From Pseudomonadota bacterium (lineage in GTDB: Bacteria > Pseudomonadota > Alphaproteobacteria > Rhizobiales > Rhizobiaceae): a stretch of 28,338 nucleotides of DNA. The first letter of the stretch is position 1, and each line of letters opens with the position of its first letter. Positions 8,521-17,315 of this stretch are shown in pieces. The stretch is from assembly GCA_023387715.1 (NCBI GenBank), contig JAEWHQ010000195.1, positions 1 through 28,338 on the forward strand, read 5' to 3'. A program made the position numbers and the translations under genes. The notes below the pieces were generated by a model. That model saw only the letters and a list, made by a program, of their open reading frames with translations. It was not told where the DNA came from and did no database searches.

Positions 8521-10890
8521 TTAAATCCAGCCCAGAGCAAGTGCCGCTTTCAGTGCCTCGCTGCGTTTGCGGCAACCCATTTTGCGATAAAGATTGCTTA
8601 AATGGAACTTAACCGTCACTTCAGAAATGCTCAATGTATGTGCGATGCGTTTGTTGGACATGCCGGAACCCAGAAGCTGCAACATTTGTATCTCGCGTTG
8701 TGACAGCCCGCCTTGAATAGCGCGTGCTTGCGGAGAGTCGATGGCTTTGGTCAGGACGGTCAGCGCTGTCTGTGCTTCGGGCGATGTTTCAATGAAACTG
8801 CGGATACGTTTTTCTTTTAAAAGCGGCGATAAAAAAATCCGCTCTTCAGACAGAACGCCGTAGCAGCCAAGGCGCTTGGTTGTTTGCAAGGTTGAAAGCA
8901 GACCGGCGCGCGCTGCCGCTATATCGCCACGCCGGAAGGCAGCAAAACTCAGCCATAATTGCAAAGCCACTTTTTCGCGGTTCGTCACTTTAGGATTAAC
9001 CAGCAAAGCATCCAGCTGTTTGGGCAGATAAGAGCGCGGTGTCCATTGATGCACCGCATCCCGCAACCATGTCATAGCAAATGAAATTTCATCGCGGCGA
9101 CTAATGCGGCTTAATTCATCAATCGCACTTTCCACACCGGTTCGCCCCATCGGCATACGCACGGCTGCCAGCGTCAATGCTGCATCCTGCCAGCGATTGG
9201 CATTTTGATAAGCAATTGCAGTGCGGATTTCCATCATCGCGTTAAATTGCAAACCTTCCGACAAATGGATCCATAAGTGATCCAGAAAGCCAGGGCGGAT
9301 GGCAACCGGAAAATTATCAGCCAATATCTGGGACGCATAATGCAGAGCAAATTGCATCAGGCTTGGCCAGATTTCTGCAGCTGCAAAAGCTTCAAACTCA
9401 TTATTGACGAATTCAAGCAGATCACGCGGACGCCCCGTTTCATAAGCAAGGCATGCTTCTGCAAGCCGTAACATGCGAAACTCTTGGGGAGCTGGATGTG
9501 TAAACTGTTCTAATCGATTTCTGGCTTCAGTGGCAGCTTGTCGTGCAAGCAGTGCATCGCCATTCATCAAACGTAAGACAATCTGGTGCAAATGAATGAA
9601 AAAATCGAGGAGCGGACGGTCACCACTGCGCTTCAGATACATCAATGCGCGTGCAGCAGCGGCTTCCGCCTCACGAAAATTACGGCGGCGAACTTCAAAT
9701 TCAAGAATAGAATTATAATAACCAGCCCAACGGCCATATGCCCGCATTGGGTAGTCAGCCATGAACTCCCCAAGCCCTGCAATCATTGTATCGCTAGGGG
9801 TCAAGTCTTCCGAAATCATAAATGTGAGTCGGAAAGTTTTAGCGGTAAAAGAATAGCGTGATTTAGCATTCAGCACTTTGAGAGGGTCAAGGTAATCTGA
9901 GCCCATATAGCGCATCAAAAGGTGGCGTACGCGTTGCAATTCCCCTTGTTTTAGCAAAGTACGCGCAACGGCAAAAAGGACTGTTTCATCTTCTGCCAGC
10001 ATCTGCGTGGAAAAACGCATGATGATGTCCTGAAAAACCTCTAAATCAGAGTCATATATCAGCTCACGCCCTTGTGCGCGTTTCAAAATTTGTGCGGCTT
10101 GATGTTCGTGATGATGGTCTAGTAGCAAACGCATGGCGGCCAGTGGTTGTCCGGCATCTTCCCATGCCTTGGCAGCTTCAAACAGGGCTTCTTCACTATT
10201 GAAATCATTGAGCTTATTTTGAACGGCGCGTTTTAAAAGCGCACGTAAAAACTTATGTTTCTTCAAATTTTTCATCAAGGCGGGCGGCAATAAAGAATGC
10301 CAGTAAGCGCGACTTTCGGCGCTTGGATTATCCAGCCAGATGGAAAGCTCGACAATCTCGCCGGCGCGAAATTGCGCTAAAAAAACCTGCTCCAAATAAT
10401 CAATGCAAAGCTGTTCGTTTGGTTCTTTTGCCAGCACTAAGAACGCAGGCCAATTGGCAAATTCCTGCGAAATCAGATGTCGCTGCTGTGGCTCAAGCGA
10501 TTCTAATTCGCTTGGTTTGAAACTGAGTTTATCGGCATCATAAATCGAAACGCCATAATGCAGCCCATGACGGGCTATCCCTTTGATGTGCTGATCGGGG
10601 CGACATGCGATAAAAAGCACCGTATTTTCATTCAGCAGATGCGCCGGAATATGCGGTGCTTGTAAGCCTGCAGGCACATCCCATAACAGGCGATTATCTT
10701 CAAAATGGCGCTTATCGGGCTGCGGAAGGGTGCAGATGGAAGCGCCTAAATCCTCCCCTAAAAGCTTCAATAAAACCGTTTTTCCGGCACCACTCGGGGC
10801 GTGCAGATAGACGGTTTTTGCAGCCTCTTGTGCAAGGCGTTTGCGCAGCAATAAACGGGGGAGAAGCTCTGATGTCATGCGCAAAAGCAT
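8521..10890 (-). CDS. Large LuxR-family (MalT-like) regulator with a compact ATPase region
   Basis: Transcriptional regulator of 789 residues, probably an ATP-dependent activator. Walker A is APSGAGKT (31-38). The C-terminal LuxR-type helix-turn-helix is residues 728-789 (LSQREIQMLQLLGSGMSNKR, then SEVTVKFHLSNLYRKMG). The long middle is helical and TPR-like (LEFEVRRRNFREAEAAAARAL, QLWLSFAAFRRGDIAAARAG), the usual effector-sensing part. Oddly, the segment between Walker A and the LLWDVP stretch (about 68-73) is only about 30 residues, and the usual double acid of Walker B is absent; VLFIACRPD (91-99) matches the later sensor strand. It is divergent from the importer/DUF917 operon with a 124-bp gap holding a strong dyad, so it is probably that operon's regulator. 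Start ATG 10888-10890; ATG 10876-10878 is an alternative. Confidence 0.9.
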   Translation of the reverse strand: MLLRMTSELLPRLLLRKRLAQEAAKTVYLHAPSGAGKTVLLKLLGEDLGASICTLPQPDKRHFEDNRLLWDVPAGLQAPHIPAHLLNENTVLFIACRPDQHIKGIARHGLHYGVSIYDADKLSFKPSELESLEPQQRHLISQEFANWPAFLVLAKEPNEQLCIDYLEQVFLAQFRAGEIVELSIWLDNPSAESRAYWHSLLPPALMKNLKKHKFLRALLKRAVQNKLNDFNSEEALFEAAKAWEDAGQPLAAMRLLLDHHHEHQAAQILKRAQGRELIYDSDLEVFQDIIMRFSTQMLAEDETVLFAVARTLLKQGELQRVRHLLMRYMGSDYLDPLKVLNAKSRYSFTAKTFRLTFMISEDLTPSDTMIAGLGEFMADYPMRAYGRWAGYYNSILEFEVRRRNFREAEAAAARALMYLKRSGDRPLLDFFIHLHQIVLRLMNGDALLARQAATEARNRLEQFTHPAPQEFRMLRLAEACLAYETGRPRDLLEFVNNEFEAFAAAEIWPSLMQFALHYASQILADNFPVAIRPGFLDHLWIHLSEGLQFNAMMEIRTAIAYQNANRWQDAALTLAAVRMPMGRTGVESAIDELSRISRRDEISFAMTWLRDAVHQWTPRSYLPKQLDALLVNPKVTNREKVALQLWLSFAAFRRGDIAAARAGLLSTLQTTKRLGCYGVLSEERIFLSPLLKEKRIRSFIETSPEAQTALTVLTKAIDSPQARAIQGGLSQREIQMLQLLGSGMSNKRIAHTLSISEVTVKFHLSNLYRKMGCRKRSEALKAALALGWI

Positions 10891-10940
10891 AAAGTGCTTT
10901 TTATAAAATACCTATACCATTTTTCAAAAAAACTATACTT

Positions 10941-10974
10941 TTCTGCGGTTGCGCGTCGGGCAACATGCGCAGAA
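10941..10974 (+). promoter_or_regulatory. Strong dyad/hairpin upstream of the importer operon
   Basis: TTCTGCG (10941-10947) pairs with CGCAGAA (10968-10974), and directly inside it GTTGC (10948-10952) pairs with GCAAC (10960-10964). This leaves a 7-base loop and a 3-base bulge (ATG, 10965-10967): 12 base pairs in 34 bases. It sits 40 bases before the first importer start. It could be an operator for the divergent LuxR-type regulator or a structured leader RNA. No T-run follows, so it is not an ordinary terminator. Confidence 0.5.
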
Positions 10975-11014
10975 GCTTGGTGCCTGAAATGATGATGCAG
11001 AGGAGGAGGCGCCA

Positions 11015-12043
11015 ATGCAGCAACACCCTTTAGTCGCTATTGTGACGAGATTAGGCACTTTCATTCTGGTGATGATTGCCTTGTCGGTCATGATTTTTGT
11101 ACTGGCACGCGTTGTGCCGGGCGACCCTGCGCGTATGGCTCTGGGCCCTGCCGCAACACCTGAACAAGTTGACGCTCTGCGTTTGTCCATGGGGCTCGAT
11201 CAGCCGCTGGTCGTGCAATATTTTGATTATATCCGCAAAGCTCTGCACGGGGATTTAGGCATGTCGCTGGTTTCACAGCGTCCTGTCACAACCGATCTGG
11301 CAAGCACTGTTCCGGCAACGGTTGAGCTGGTGCTGGTCTCGGTTATTTTCATGTTTCTCGTGGCAATCCCGTTAGGCGTTATCACTACGCATTACCGTGA
11401 TCGTGCTTTTGACCATATCGGCCGTGTGCTTTCGCTCACCGGTGTGATTATTCCAAGCTTTTTGTTTGCGATCACGCTGCAATTGCTGGCTGCGCGCTAT
11501 TTGAACAATTGGCCGATTATTGGCCGTATTGATCATAATCTCGGCTGGACAGGCGGCCCTACCGGCTTTTTGATTGTTGATGGTTTGCTGGCAGGTCGTT
11601 TTGATGTGGTGGCAAGTGCGTTTCAGCATCTGGCATTGCCGGCATTTGCCCTTTCAATGGCAGGGATTGGCCAGATAACGCGCATCACCCGCTCATCGAT
11701 GATTGAAAATCAGCGCAAAGATCATGTGCTGACTTTGCAAAGCTTTGGTGTGCCGGAGCGGGTTATTATTTTCCGTTATTTGCTCAAGCTTTCATCCATT
11801 GCACCGTTGACCATTATGGGGCTCGAATTTGCCTCCCTTATCGGCAATGCTTTTGTGATTGAGATGATTTTTGCATGGGGCGGTTTTGCTTCTTATGGCC
11901 TGAATTCCATTTTGCAAAAAGATCTCAATGCCGTCACCGCTGTGGTGCTGGTGGCTGGGCTGTTCTTTATCATTGCCAATCTGATCGTGGATATTCTGAT
12001 TTCAATCATTGATCCGCGCCTGCGTCATAAGGAGGCTCGCTGA
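11015..12043 (+). CDS. Dpp/Opp-type ABC permease, DppB-like
   Basis: First permease of a peptide/nickel/opine-type importer, 342 residues with about six membrane segments. Typical DppB features are the start RLGTFILVMIALSVMIFVLA, VVPGDPARMALGP, the quasi-motif LRLSMGLDQPLVVQYFDYI, GDLGMSLVSQRPV, and the EAA-type loop KDHVLTLQSFGVPERVIIFR before the last segments. Start ATG 11015 has an excellent ribosome site (AGGAGGAGG ending about 6 bases upstream). Its stop overlaps the next ATG (TGATG). It opens the operon that continues through the ATPase, hydantoinase-like, DUF917 and binding-protein genes. Confidence 0.93.
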   Translation: MQQHPLVAIVTRLGTFILVMIALSVMIFVLARVVPGDPARMALGPAATPEQVDALRLSMGLDQPLVVQYFDYIRKALHGDLGMSLVSQRPVTTDLASTVPATVELVLVSVIFMFLVAIPLGVITTHYRDRAFDHIGRVLSLTGVIIPSFLFAITLQLLAARYLNNWPIIGRIDHNLGWTGGPTGFLIVDGLLAGRFDVVASAFQHLALPAFALSMAGIGQITRITRSSMIENQRKDHVLTLQSFGVPERVIIFRYLLKLSSIAPLTIMGLEFASLIGNAFVIEMIFAWGGFASYGLNSILQKDLNAVTAVVLVAGLFFIIANLIVDILISIIDPRLRHKEAR

Positions 12044-12924
12044 TGGCTGAAGTCAAAATGCTTGATGCCAATGATCGGGCTTTAAGTTCCGGCTATATGA
12101 TGTGGTATCGTTTCAGCCGCAATCCGGCGGCGGTTATCGGCACACTCATTCTGCTGTCCGTCGTATTCTTGGCAGTGTTTGCGCCATTAATAACGCCTTA
12201 CCCTAAGCATATTGGTGCGGTGGTGGATTTCCGTGCGCGTCATTTGCCTCCCGATCTGAACCATTGGTTTGGTACAGATAAAGCAGGCCGTGATATCTTT
12301 ACACGTACGATTTTCGGGCTTCGTATTTCCTTGCTGCTGGTTATAGGTGTGCTTGGTATTTCTGTGCCTGTTGGTGCGGTGCTGGGTCTGGTTGCAGGTT
12401 ATTTTGGTGGCTGGACAGAAAAATTCATCAGCGGTCTGACCAATGTCATGCTGGCAATGCCGCCGCTGGTGATGGCGCTGGCAGTTTCCAATCTGCTGGA
12501 ACCGACTTTGATGAATGCGATGATTGCCATTACTTTGTTGTGGTGGACATGGCACGCACGTCTGATCTATGCGGTTTCAAAATCGGTAGCATCTGAAGAT
12601 TATATCGAGGCTGCACGTCTTGCCGGTGCTGGCCCGCTGCATATTCTCTTCCGTGAAATTTTGCCCAATTGTGTGTCGGTTATCTCGGTCAAAACCACGC
12701 TGGATGCGGCTTTTGTCATCCTTTTTGGTGCCACACTCAGCTTCCTTGGTTTCGGGGTCAAACCGCCAATCCCTGATTTGGGTTCGATGGTTGCTGATGG
12801 CCGTCAATTTATGCCGGATTTCTGGTGGGAAGTTTTATGCCCGGGATTTGCCGTTCTTTATGTAACGCTTGGCTTCAACCTGTTGGGTGACGGTCTGCGC
12901 GATATGTTTGATGTGGAGAATTGA
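12043..12924 (+). CDS. Dpp/Opp-type ABC permease, DppC-like
   Basis: Second permease, 293 residues. An N-terminal membrane segment (AAVIGTLILLSVVFLAVFAPLI without breaks in the hydrophobic core) is followed by the family's hallmark HWFGTDKAGRDIFTRTIFG, the membrane bundle, and the EAA loop EDYIEAARLAGAGPLHILFR. The ending LGFGVKPPIPDLGSMVADGR is also typical of DppC. Start ATG 12043 is coupled to the preceding stop; AAGGAGG lies upstream at about 12029-12035. The ATPase gene follows after 3 bases. Confidence 0.93.
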   Translation: MAEVKMLDANDRALSSGYMMWYRFSRNPAAVIGTLILLSVVFLAVFAPLITPYPKHIGAVVDFRARHLPPDLNHWFGTDKAGRDIFTRTIFGLRISLLLVIGVLGISVPVGAVLGLVAGYFGGWTEKFISGLTNVMLAMPPLVMALAVSNLLEPTLMNAMIAITLLWWTWHARLIYAVSKSVASEDYIEAARLAGAGPLHILFREILPNCVSVISVKTTLDAAFVILFGATLSFLGFGVKPPIPDLGSMVADGRQFMPDFWWEVLCPGFAVLYVTLGFNLLGDGLRDMFDVEN

Positions 12925-12927
12925 GCT

Positions 12928-14574
12928 TTGACAGAACCACTTCTTAAAGTCGAAGGCCTCAATGTTACCTTCACCACTTATGGCCGCAGTCGACAGGTTT
13001 TGCGCAATGTCAGCTTTACTGTTGGGGCGGGCGAACGCGTCGCTCTTATCGGTGAAACAGGTTCGGGCAAGTCCGTTACCGCGAAAGCCATTATCGGCAC
13101 TTTGCCGAAGAATGCGCGTATTACGTCAGGCGCAATTCATGTGGAAGGGCGTGATGTTTTCGCGATGAACCGCAATGAGCGTGAGGCGCTTAAAGGTTCG
13201 GCTTTTTCGCTGATTATGCAGGATCCGCTTTCTTCGTTTAATCCGGTTTTTCGCATCGGCACACATCTGGATGATGTGATGCGCTTTGCGGATAAACGCA
13301 ACGGCATTAAATCATCGAAGAAAGAGCGCCGCGAACGTATTGCGGCCGTGCTGAAACGGGTGCAATTGGCTGATACCGAGCGCATAATGAATGCTTATCC
13401 CTCTGAACTTTCCGGCGGTATGCGCCAGCGTGTGCTGATTGGTCTGGCTCTGTTGCATCAGCCGAAACTACTGATTGCCGATGAGCCGGGCACGGCACTG
13501 GATGTGACGACGCAGGATGAAATCCTTAATCTGATCAACCAGCTGGTTGCTGAAGAAAATATGGCATTGCTGATGATTACCCATAATCTCGGTGTGGTGC
13601 GTAAAGTCGCCGACCGTGTGGTGGTAATGCATCACGGCGATATTGTCGAAACGGGTCAATGCAACGATATTCTGCTTAACCCGCGTGAGGACTATACGCG
13701 CTCGCTTTTAGATGCCGTGCCACCGCTTTATGGTGACAAGGTTACAACGATTGCGCAGGCAACGGGCAAGCCGATTATCACTATCGACAAGCTCAATAAA
13801 ATTTACGGGCGCCGCGCTGGTTATCATGCAGTGCGTGATGTCAGCCTCACCCTTAAAGAGAGCGAAATTTACGGCCTTGCCGGTGAATCTGGCTCGGGCA
13901 AAACCACTGTTGCCCGTATCATCATGGGGTTGTCACAGCCAACGACCGGCGATGTCACCATTCATGCGCCAAAGCCTGAACGTGGCAAAAGACTGACCCA
14001 GATTGTCTATCAAAATCCGGGCACATCTTTGAACCCGAAACGTACTGTGCGCCAGACGCTGACCCTGCCATTGAAATCCATTGGCATGGATAAAATGCGG
14101 CTTGAGGCACGGCTGGAAGAGCTGATGCAGCTTGTTCGTCTGCCGCAATCTTACTTGGCCAAATATCCGCATGAATTGTCGGGTGGCCAGAAGCAGCGCG
14201 TGGCGATTGCGCGTGCACTGGCTGCTGAACCGAAAATTCTGATTTTGGATGAGCCGACGGCAGCGCTTGATGTGTCGGTGCAAAAGACGGTTATCGACCT
14301 GCTTTTGCAGCTTCGTGAGGAGCTGGGGCTTACCTATCTGATGATCTCGCATGATCTGTCTTTGATGCGCAATTTCTGCTCACGCATTGCCATCATGCTG
14401 CGGGGTGAACTCGTGGAGGAGGGGGCAACGGCTGAGGTCTTTAGCCAGCACCAACACCCTTATACCCGCGCACTGATTGCCGCCATTCCGGTGGTGACAG
14501 ACGCGGAAGAGAGCCTGAAACCAACTGTGACCGAGGAAGAGCGCATGCAATTCCTTGTAAAAACAACCGATTGA
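12928..14574 (+). CDS. Fused double ABC ATPase (DppD-DppF type)
   Basis: One 548-residue polypeptide carrying both nucleotide-binding domains of the importer. Domain 1 has Walker A GETGSGKS, signature LSGGMRQRVLIG, Walker B LLIADEPGTALD and H-loop ITHNLG. Domain 2, from about residue 285, has Walker A GESGSGKTT, signature LSGGQKQRVAIAR, Walker B ILILDEPTAALD and H-loop ISHDLS. Each domain ends with the oligopeptide-transporter tail (EDYTRSLLDAVP and HPYTRALIAAIP). Fusions of this kind are common in Dpp/Opp-type systems. The start is TTG 12928 with GGAG about 10 bases upstream; I see no nearer ATG or GTG that keeps the family N-terminus (LLKVEGLNVTF). Confidence 0.93.
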   Translation: MTEPLLKVEGLNVTFTTYGRSRQVLRNVSFTVGAGERVALIGETGSGKSVTAKAIIGTLPKNARITSGAIHVEGRDVFAMNRNEREALKGSAFSLIMQDPLSSFNPVFRIGTHLDDVMRFADKRNGIKSSKKERRERIAAVLKRVQLADTERIMNAYPSELSGGMRQRVLIGLALLHQPKLLIADEPGTALDVTTQDEILNLINQLVAEENMALLMITHNLGVVRKVADRVVVMHHGDIVETGQCNDILLNPREDYTRSLLDAVPPLYGDKVTTIAQATGKPIITIDKLNKIYGRRAGYHAVRDVSLTLKESEIYGLAGESGSGKTTVARIIMGLSQPTTGDVTIHAPKPERGKRLTQIVYQNPGTSLNPKRTVRQTLTLPLKSIGMDKMRLEARLEELMQLVRLPQSYLAKYPHELSGGQKQRVAIARALAAEPKILILDEPTAALDVSVQKTVIDLLLQLREELGLTYLMISHDLSLMRNFCSRIAIMLRGELVEEGATAEVFSQHQHPYTRALIAAIPVVTDAEESLKPTVTEEERMQFLVKTTD

Positions 14575-14592
14575 TTGGAAGAGGAAGCTAGC

Positions 14593-16149
14593 GTGTATCG
14601 CGTTGGAATCGATGTTGGCGGCACCAATACGGATGCTGTCGTTTTACAGGATAATAAGGTTCTGGCAGGGGTGAAGGCCTCTACCACGAAAGATGTAACC
14701 TCGGGTGTTATTCAGGCGCTGGAAAAAGTAATTGAAGCTTCCGGCATTGATCGCAGCCGTATCGGCGCGGTGATGATCGGAACCACGCATTTCACCAATG
14801 CGGTGATTGAGCGCCGCCATATGGATGAAGTGGCCGCCATCCGCTTAGGTTTGCCATCCGGTGCGGGTCTGCCGCCAATGGTGGATTGGCCGGATGATTT
14901 GCGCGAGATTGTTGGCAATCATGCCTATCAGGTGAAGGGTGGCTATGAGTTTGACGGCCGTGAAATTTCGCCGCTTGATGAAGATGCGATCATCCGCATT
15001 GCCGGTGAAATACGTGCCAAAGGCCTGAAAGCGGCTGCCGTAACCGGTGTTTTCAGTGGTATCAATGACACGATGGAAGTTCGCGCCAAAGAAATCTTGC
15101 AGGAACATTGCCCGGGGTTGCCGGTTGTGATGTCCAAAGATATTGGCCGTCATGGTTTGCTGGCGCGTGAAAGTGCGGCGATTATGAATGCAAGCCTGTT
15201 GTCACTGGCTGATCACACCGTGGAAGCTTTCGGCAAAGCTTTGCGCAGCGCCGGTATTAATCGCCCGTTCTATATTACCCAAAATGACGGCACCTTGATG
15301 GCTGCAGATGTGGTGCGGGCATTTCCGGTTCTGACCTTTGCTTCGGGGCCAACCAACTCCATGCGCGGTGCTGCATTCCTCACCGGTCTTAAAGATGCGG
15401 TTGTGGTGGATATTGGCGGCACGACAACCGATGTTGGTTCGCTTTCGCACGGCTTTCCGCGTCAGGCTTCCACAACCGTTGATATCGGTGGTGTGCGCAC
15501 CAATTTCCGTATGCCGGATGTGTTTTCTATTGGTCTTGGCGGCGGCTCTCTGGTGGTCGAAAAAGAAGATATAGTTACGGTTGGCCCTAAATCTGTCGGC
15601 TACCGCGTGGCGGAAGAAGCTTTGTGCTTTGGCGGCTCGACATTGACAGCAACCGACATAGCGGTTGCAACCGGCAAAACTGATATTGGCGATGTTTCAT
15701 TGGTGAAAAAGCTTGATGCAACACTGATCGACAAAGCATCAAAAAAAATCGACCAGATGCTGGAAGCCTGTGTTGAACGCAGCCGCATCTCATCAGCGCC
15801 TGTGCCGGTGATTGCCGTTGGTGGTGGTTCAATTTTGATGCCGGAAAAGGTTGGCGAACTGAATGTGATCCGTCCGGAAAACTTCTCGGTTGCCAATGCT
15901 GTTGGTGCTGCCATTGCCCAGATCAGTGGTGAAACCGACCGTATTTTCACCCTCATTGAAGGCCGCACCCGTGAAAGCTCATTGGCGGAAGCTGAAGCTG
16001 AAGCACGCGAAAAGGCAATTGCTGCCGGTGCATTAGCTGAAACTTTGGAAGTGATTGAACGTGAAGATATGCCGCTTGCCTATCTGCCGGGCAATGCCAC
16101 CCGCATTCACGTGAAAGTTGTTGGAGAGATGGGAAGCTATGATGCCTGA
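14593..16149 (+). CDS. Hydantoinase/oxoprolinase A-type ATPase (HyuA-like), without a B partner
   Basis: Member of the hydantoinase A/5-oxoprolinase ASKHA-type family, whose characterised members couple ATP hydrolysis to opening a cyclic amide or carboxylating a substrate. About 518 residues. The N-terminal nucleotide loop is GIDVGGTNTDAVVL, then IGTTHFTNAVIERR. The second phosphate loop is VVDIGGTTTDVGS, with SIGLGGGSLV and AVGGGSILMPEK further on. I chose GTG 14593 because GGAAGAGGAAG lies just upstream and the family normally begins directly at the nucleotide loop; a TTG at 14575 would add six residues. No hydantoinase B gene is present in the window. Instead the gene overlaps a DUF917 gene by 11 bases, suggesting that the two products work together. 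Substrate unknown. Confidence 0.88.
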   Translation: MYRVGIDVGGTNTDAVVLQDNKVLAGVKASTTKDVTSGVIQALEKVIEASGIDRSRIGAVMIGTTHFTNAVIERRHMDEVAAIRLGLPSGAGLPPMVDWPDDLREIVGNHAYQVKGGYEFDGREISPLDEDAIIRIAGEIRAKGLKAAAVTGVFSGINDTMEVRAKEILQEHCPGLPVVMSKDIGRHGLLARESAAIMNASLLSLADHTVEAFGKALRSAGINRPFYITQNDGTLMAADVVRAFPVLTFASGPTNSMRGAAFLTGLKDAVVVDIGGTTTDVGSLSHGFPRQASTTVDIGGVRTNFRMPDVFSIGLGGGSLVVEKEDIVTVGPKSVGYRVAEEALCFGGSTLTATDIAVATGKTDIGDVSLVKKLDATLIDKASKKIDQMLEACVERSRISSAPVPVIAVGGGSILMPEKVGELNVIRPENFSVANAVGAAIAQISGETDRIFTLIEGRTRESSLAEAEAEAREKAIAAGALAETLEVIEREDMPLAYLPGNATRIHVKVVGEMGSYDA

Positions 16150-17275
16150 GGCTCGCAAATTGAAATATGATGAAGCAGATTTACGCGTTCTGACGCGCGA
16201 GGATCTCGACGCACTGGAAATCGGTTCGGGCATTTTAGGCACTGGCGGCGGTGGCAATCCTTATCAGGGCAAATTGCTTGCACTTGAAGCCATGAAGGAA
16301 GGCTATGAGCTGAAAATTCTGGCAACTGATAAAATCGAACCGGATGCCCTCTGCATGTCGATCGGTGGTATTGGTGCGCCGGTTGTCGGTGTTGAGCGCC
16401 TGCGTGAAGGACGCGAAGGCGTGCGTTGTCTGCGTGCAATGGAAGAGCTGATCCGCACCTCTATTGATGCTGTTGTCTGTGAAGAAATCGGTGGCGCTAA
16501 CTCGATGAACCCGCTTGTCACAGCGGCACTTGGTGGTTTACCAATCCTTGATTGTGACGGCATGGGACGTGCATTTCCTGAAATGCAAATGACCACTTTC
16601 TCGATCTATGGTCATAGTTCAACACCATCCGTTATGTGTGACTTGCACGGCAATTCGGTGATTTTCAGCCATGCTGCATCAGAAGTCTGGCACGAGCGGA
16701 TGGCGCGCGCCTGTGTTGTGGCACAAGGTGGTGGCGCAATGCTGGCAACAGCACCAATGCAGGCACATTACGTGCATCAATATGCTATTCCGAAAAGCTA
16801 CACCAAGGCAATTGCTTTGGGTGAGGCGGTTATCAAAGCTCGTAAATTGCAGGAAGACCCGATTGCTGCCATTTGTGCGCTTGAAGGCGGCCGTCGCATT
16901 TTCAACGGCAAAATTACCGATCTGAAGCGTCATTTGCGTGGTGGTTTTGCGGTGGGTGATATTGCACTTGCCGGTTTTGATGAATGGAGCGGTGAAACGG
17001 CTGATGTTGCCATTCAGAACGAGTTCCTGATTTTCCGCCGCGAGGGCAAAGTGGAAGTCTGCGTACCGGATCTGATTGTGCTCCTGGATGTTGATACCGG
17101 TTATCCGATCACCACGGAAATGCTGCGTTACGGCCAGCGTGTCGCTGTTGTCGCCATTCCTTGCCATGATCTGCTGCGCACGGAGCGTGCTTTGGAAGTG
17201 GTCGGCCCTTCAGCCTTTGGCTATCCGGAAATTCATTTTTCGCCGATGGCTGCCTTCAACCCGAAAGCTGATTAA
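16139..17275 (+). CDS. DUF917-family protein, first copy
   Basis: 378-residue DUF917 protein (the Pfam family I recall being renamed after a thiohydantoin desulfurase). Family hallmarks are SGILGTGGGGNPYQGK near residue 30, IGGIGAPVVG, the acidic EEIGGANSMNPL, DCDGMGRAFPEMQMTTF, and the C-terminal RYGQRVAVVAIPCHDLL and GPSAFGYPE. No signal peptide, so cytosolic. Start ATG 16139 (or the adjacent 16142) has GGAGAGATGGGA upstream. A TTG at 16118 would only extend into the previous gene. The overlap with the HyuA-like gene suggests a joint reaction on the imported compound, perhaps removal of S or opening of a five-membered ring. That role is inference; biochemical data on the family are thin. 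Confidence 0.85.
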   Translation: MMPEARKLKYDEADLRVLTREDLDALEIGSGILGTGGGGNPYQGKLLALEAMKEGYELKILATDKIEPDALCMSIGGIGAPVVGVERLREGREGVRCLRAMEELIRTSIDAVVCEEIGGANSMNPLVTAALGGLPILDCDGMGRAFPEMQMTTFSIYGHSSTPSVMCDLHGNSVIFSHAASEVWHERMARACVVAQGGGAMLATAPMQAHYVHQYAIPKSYTKAIALGEAVIKARKLQEDPIAAICALEGGRRIFNGKITDLKRHLRGGFAVGDIALAGFDEWSGETADVAIQNEFLIFRREGKVEVCVPDLIVLLDVDTGYPITTEMLRYGQRVAVVAIPCHDLLRTERALEVVGPSAFGYPEIHFSPMAAFNPKAD

Positions 17276-17315
17276 CAAAAAGCGGGACAACCCACCTCAT
17301 AGAGGAGGAATTTTT

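Noticed and set aside
17076..17315. 80-residue N-terminal extension of the binding protein
   Set aside because: It lies inside the DUF917 gene and would bury a clear signal peptide; AGGAGG directly precedes ATG 17316.
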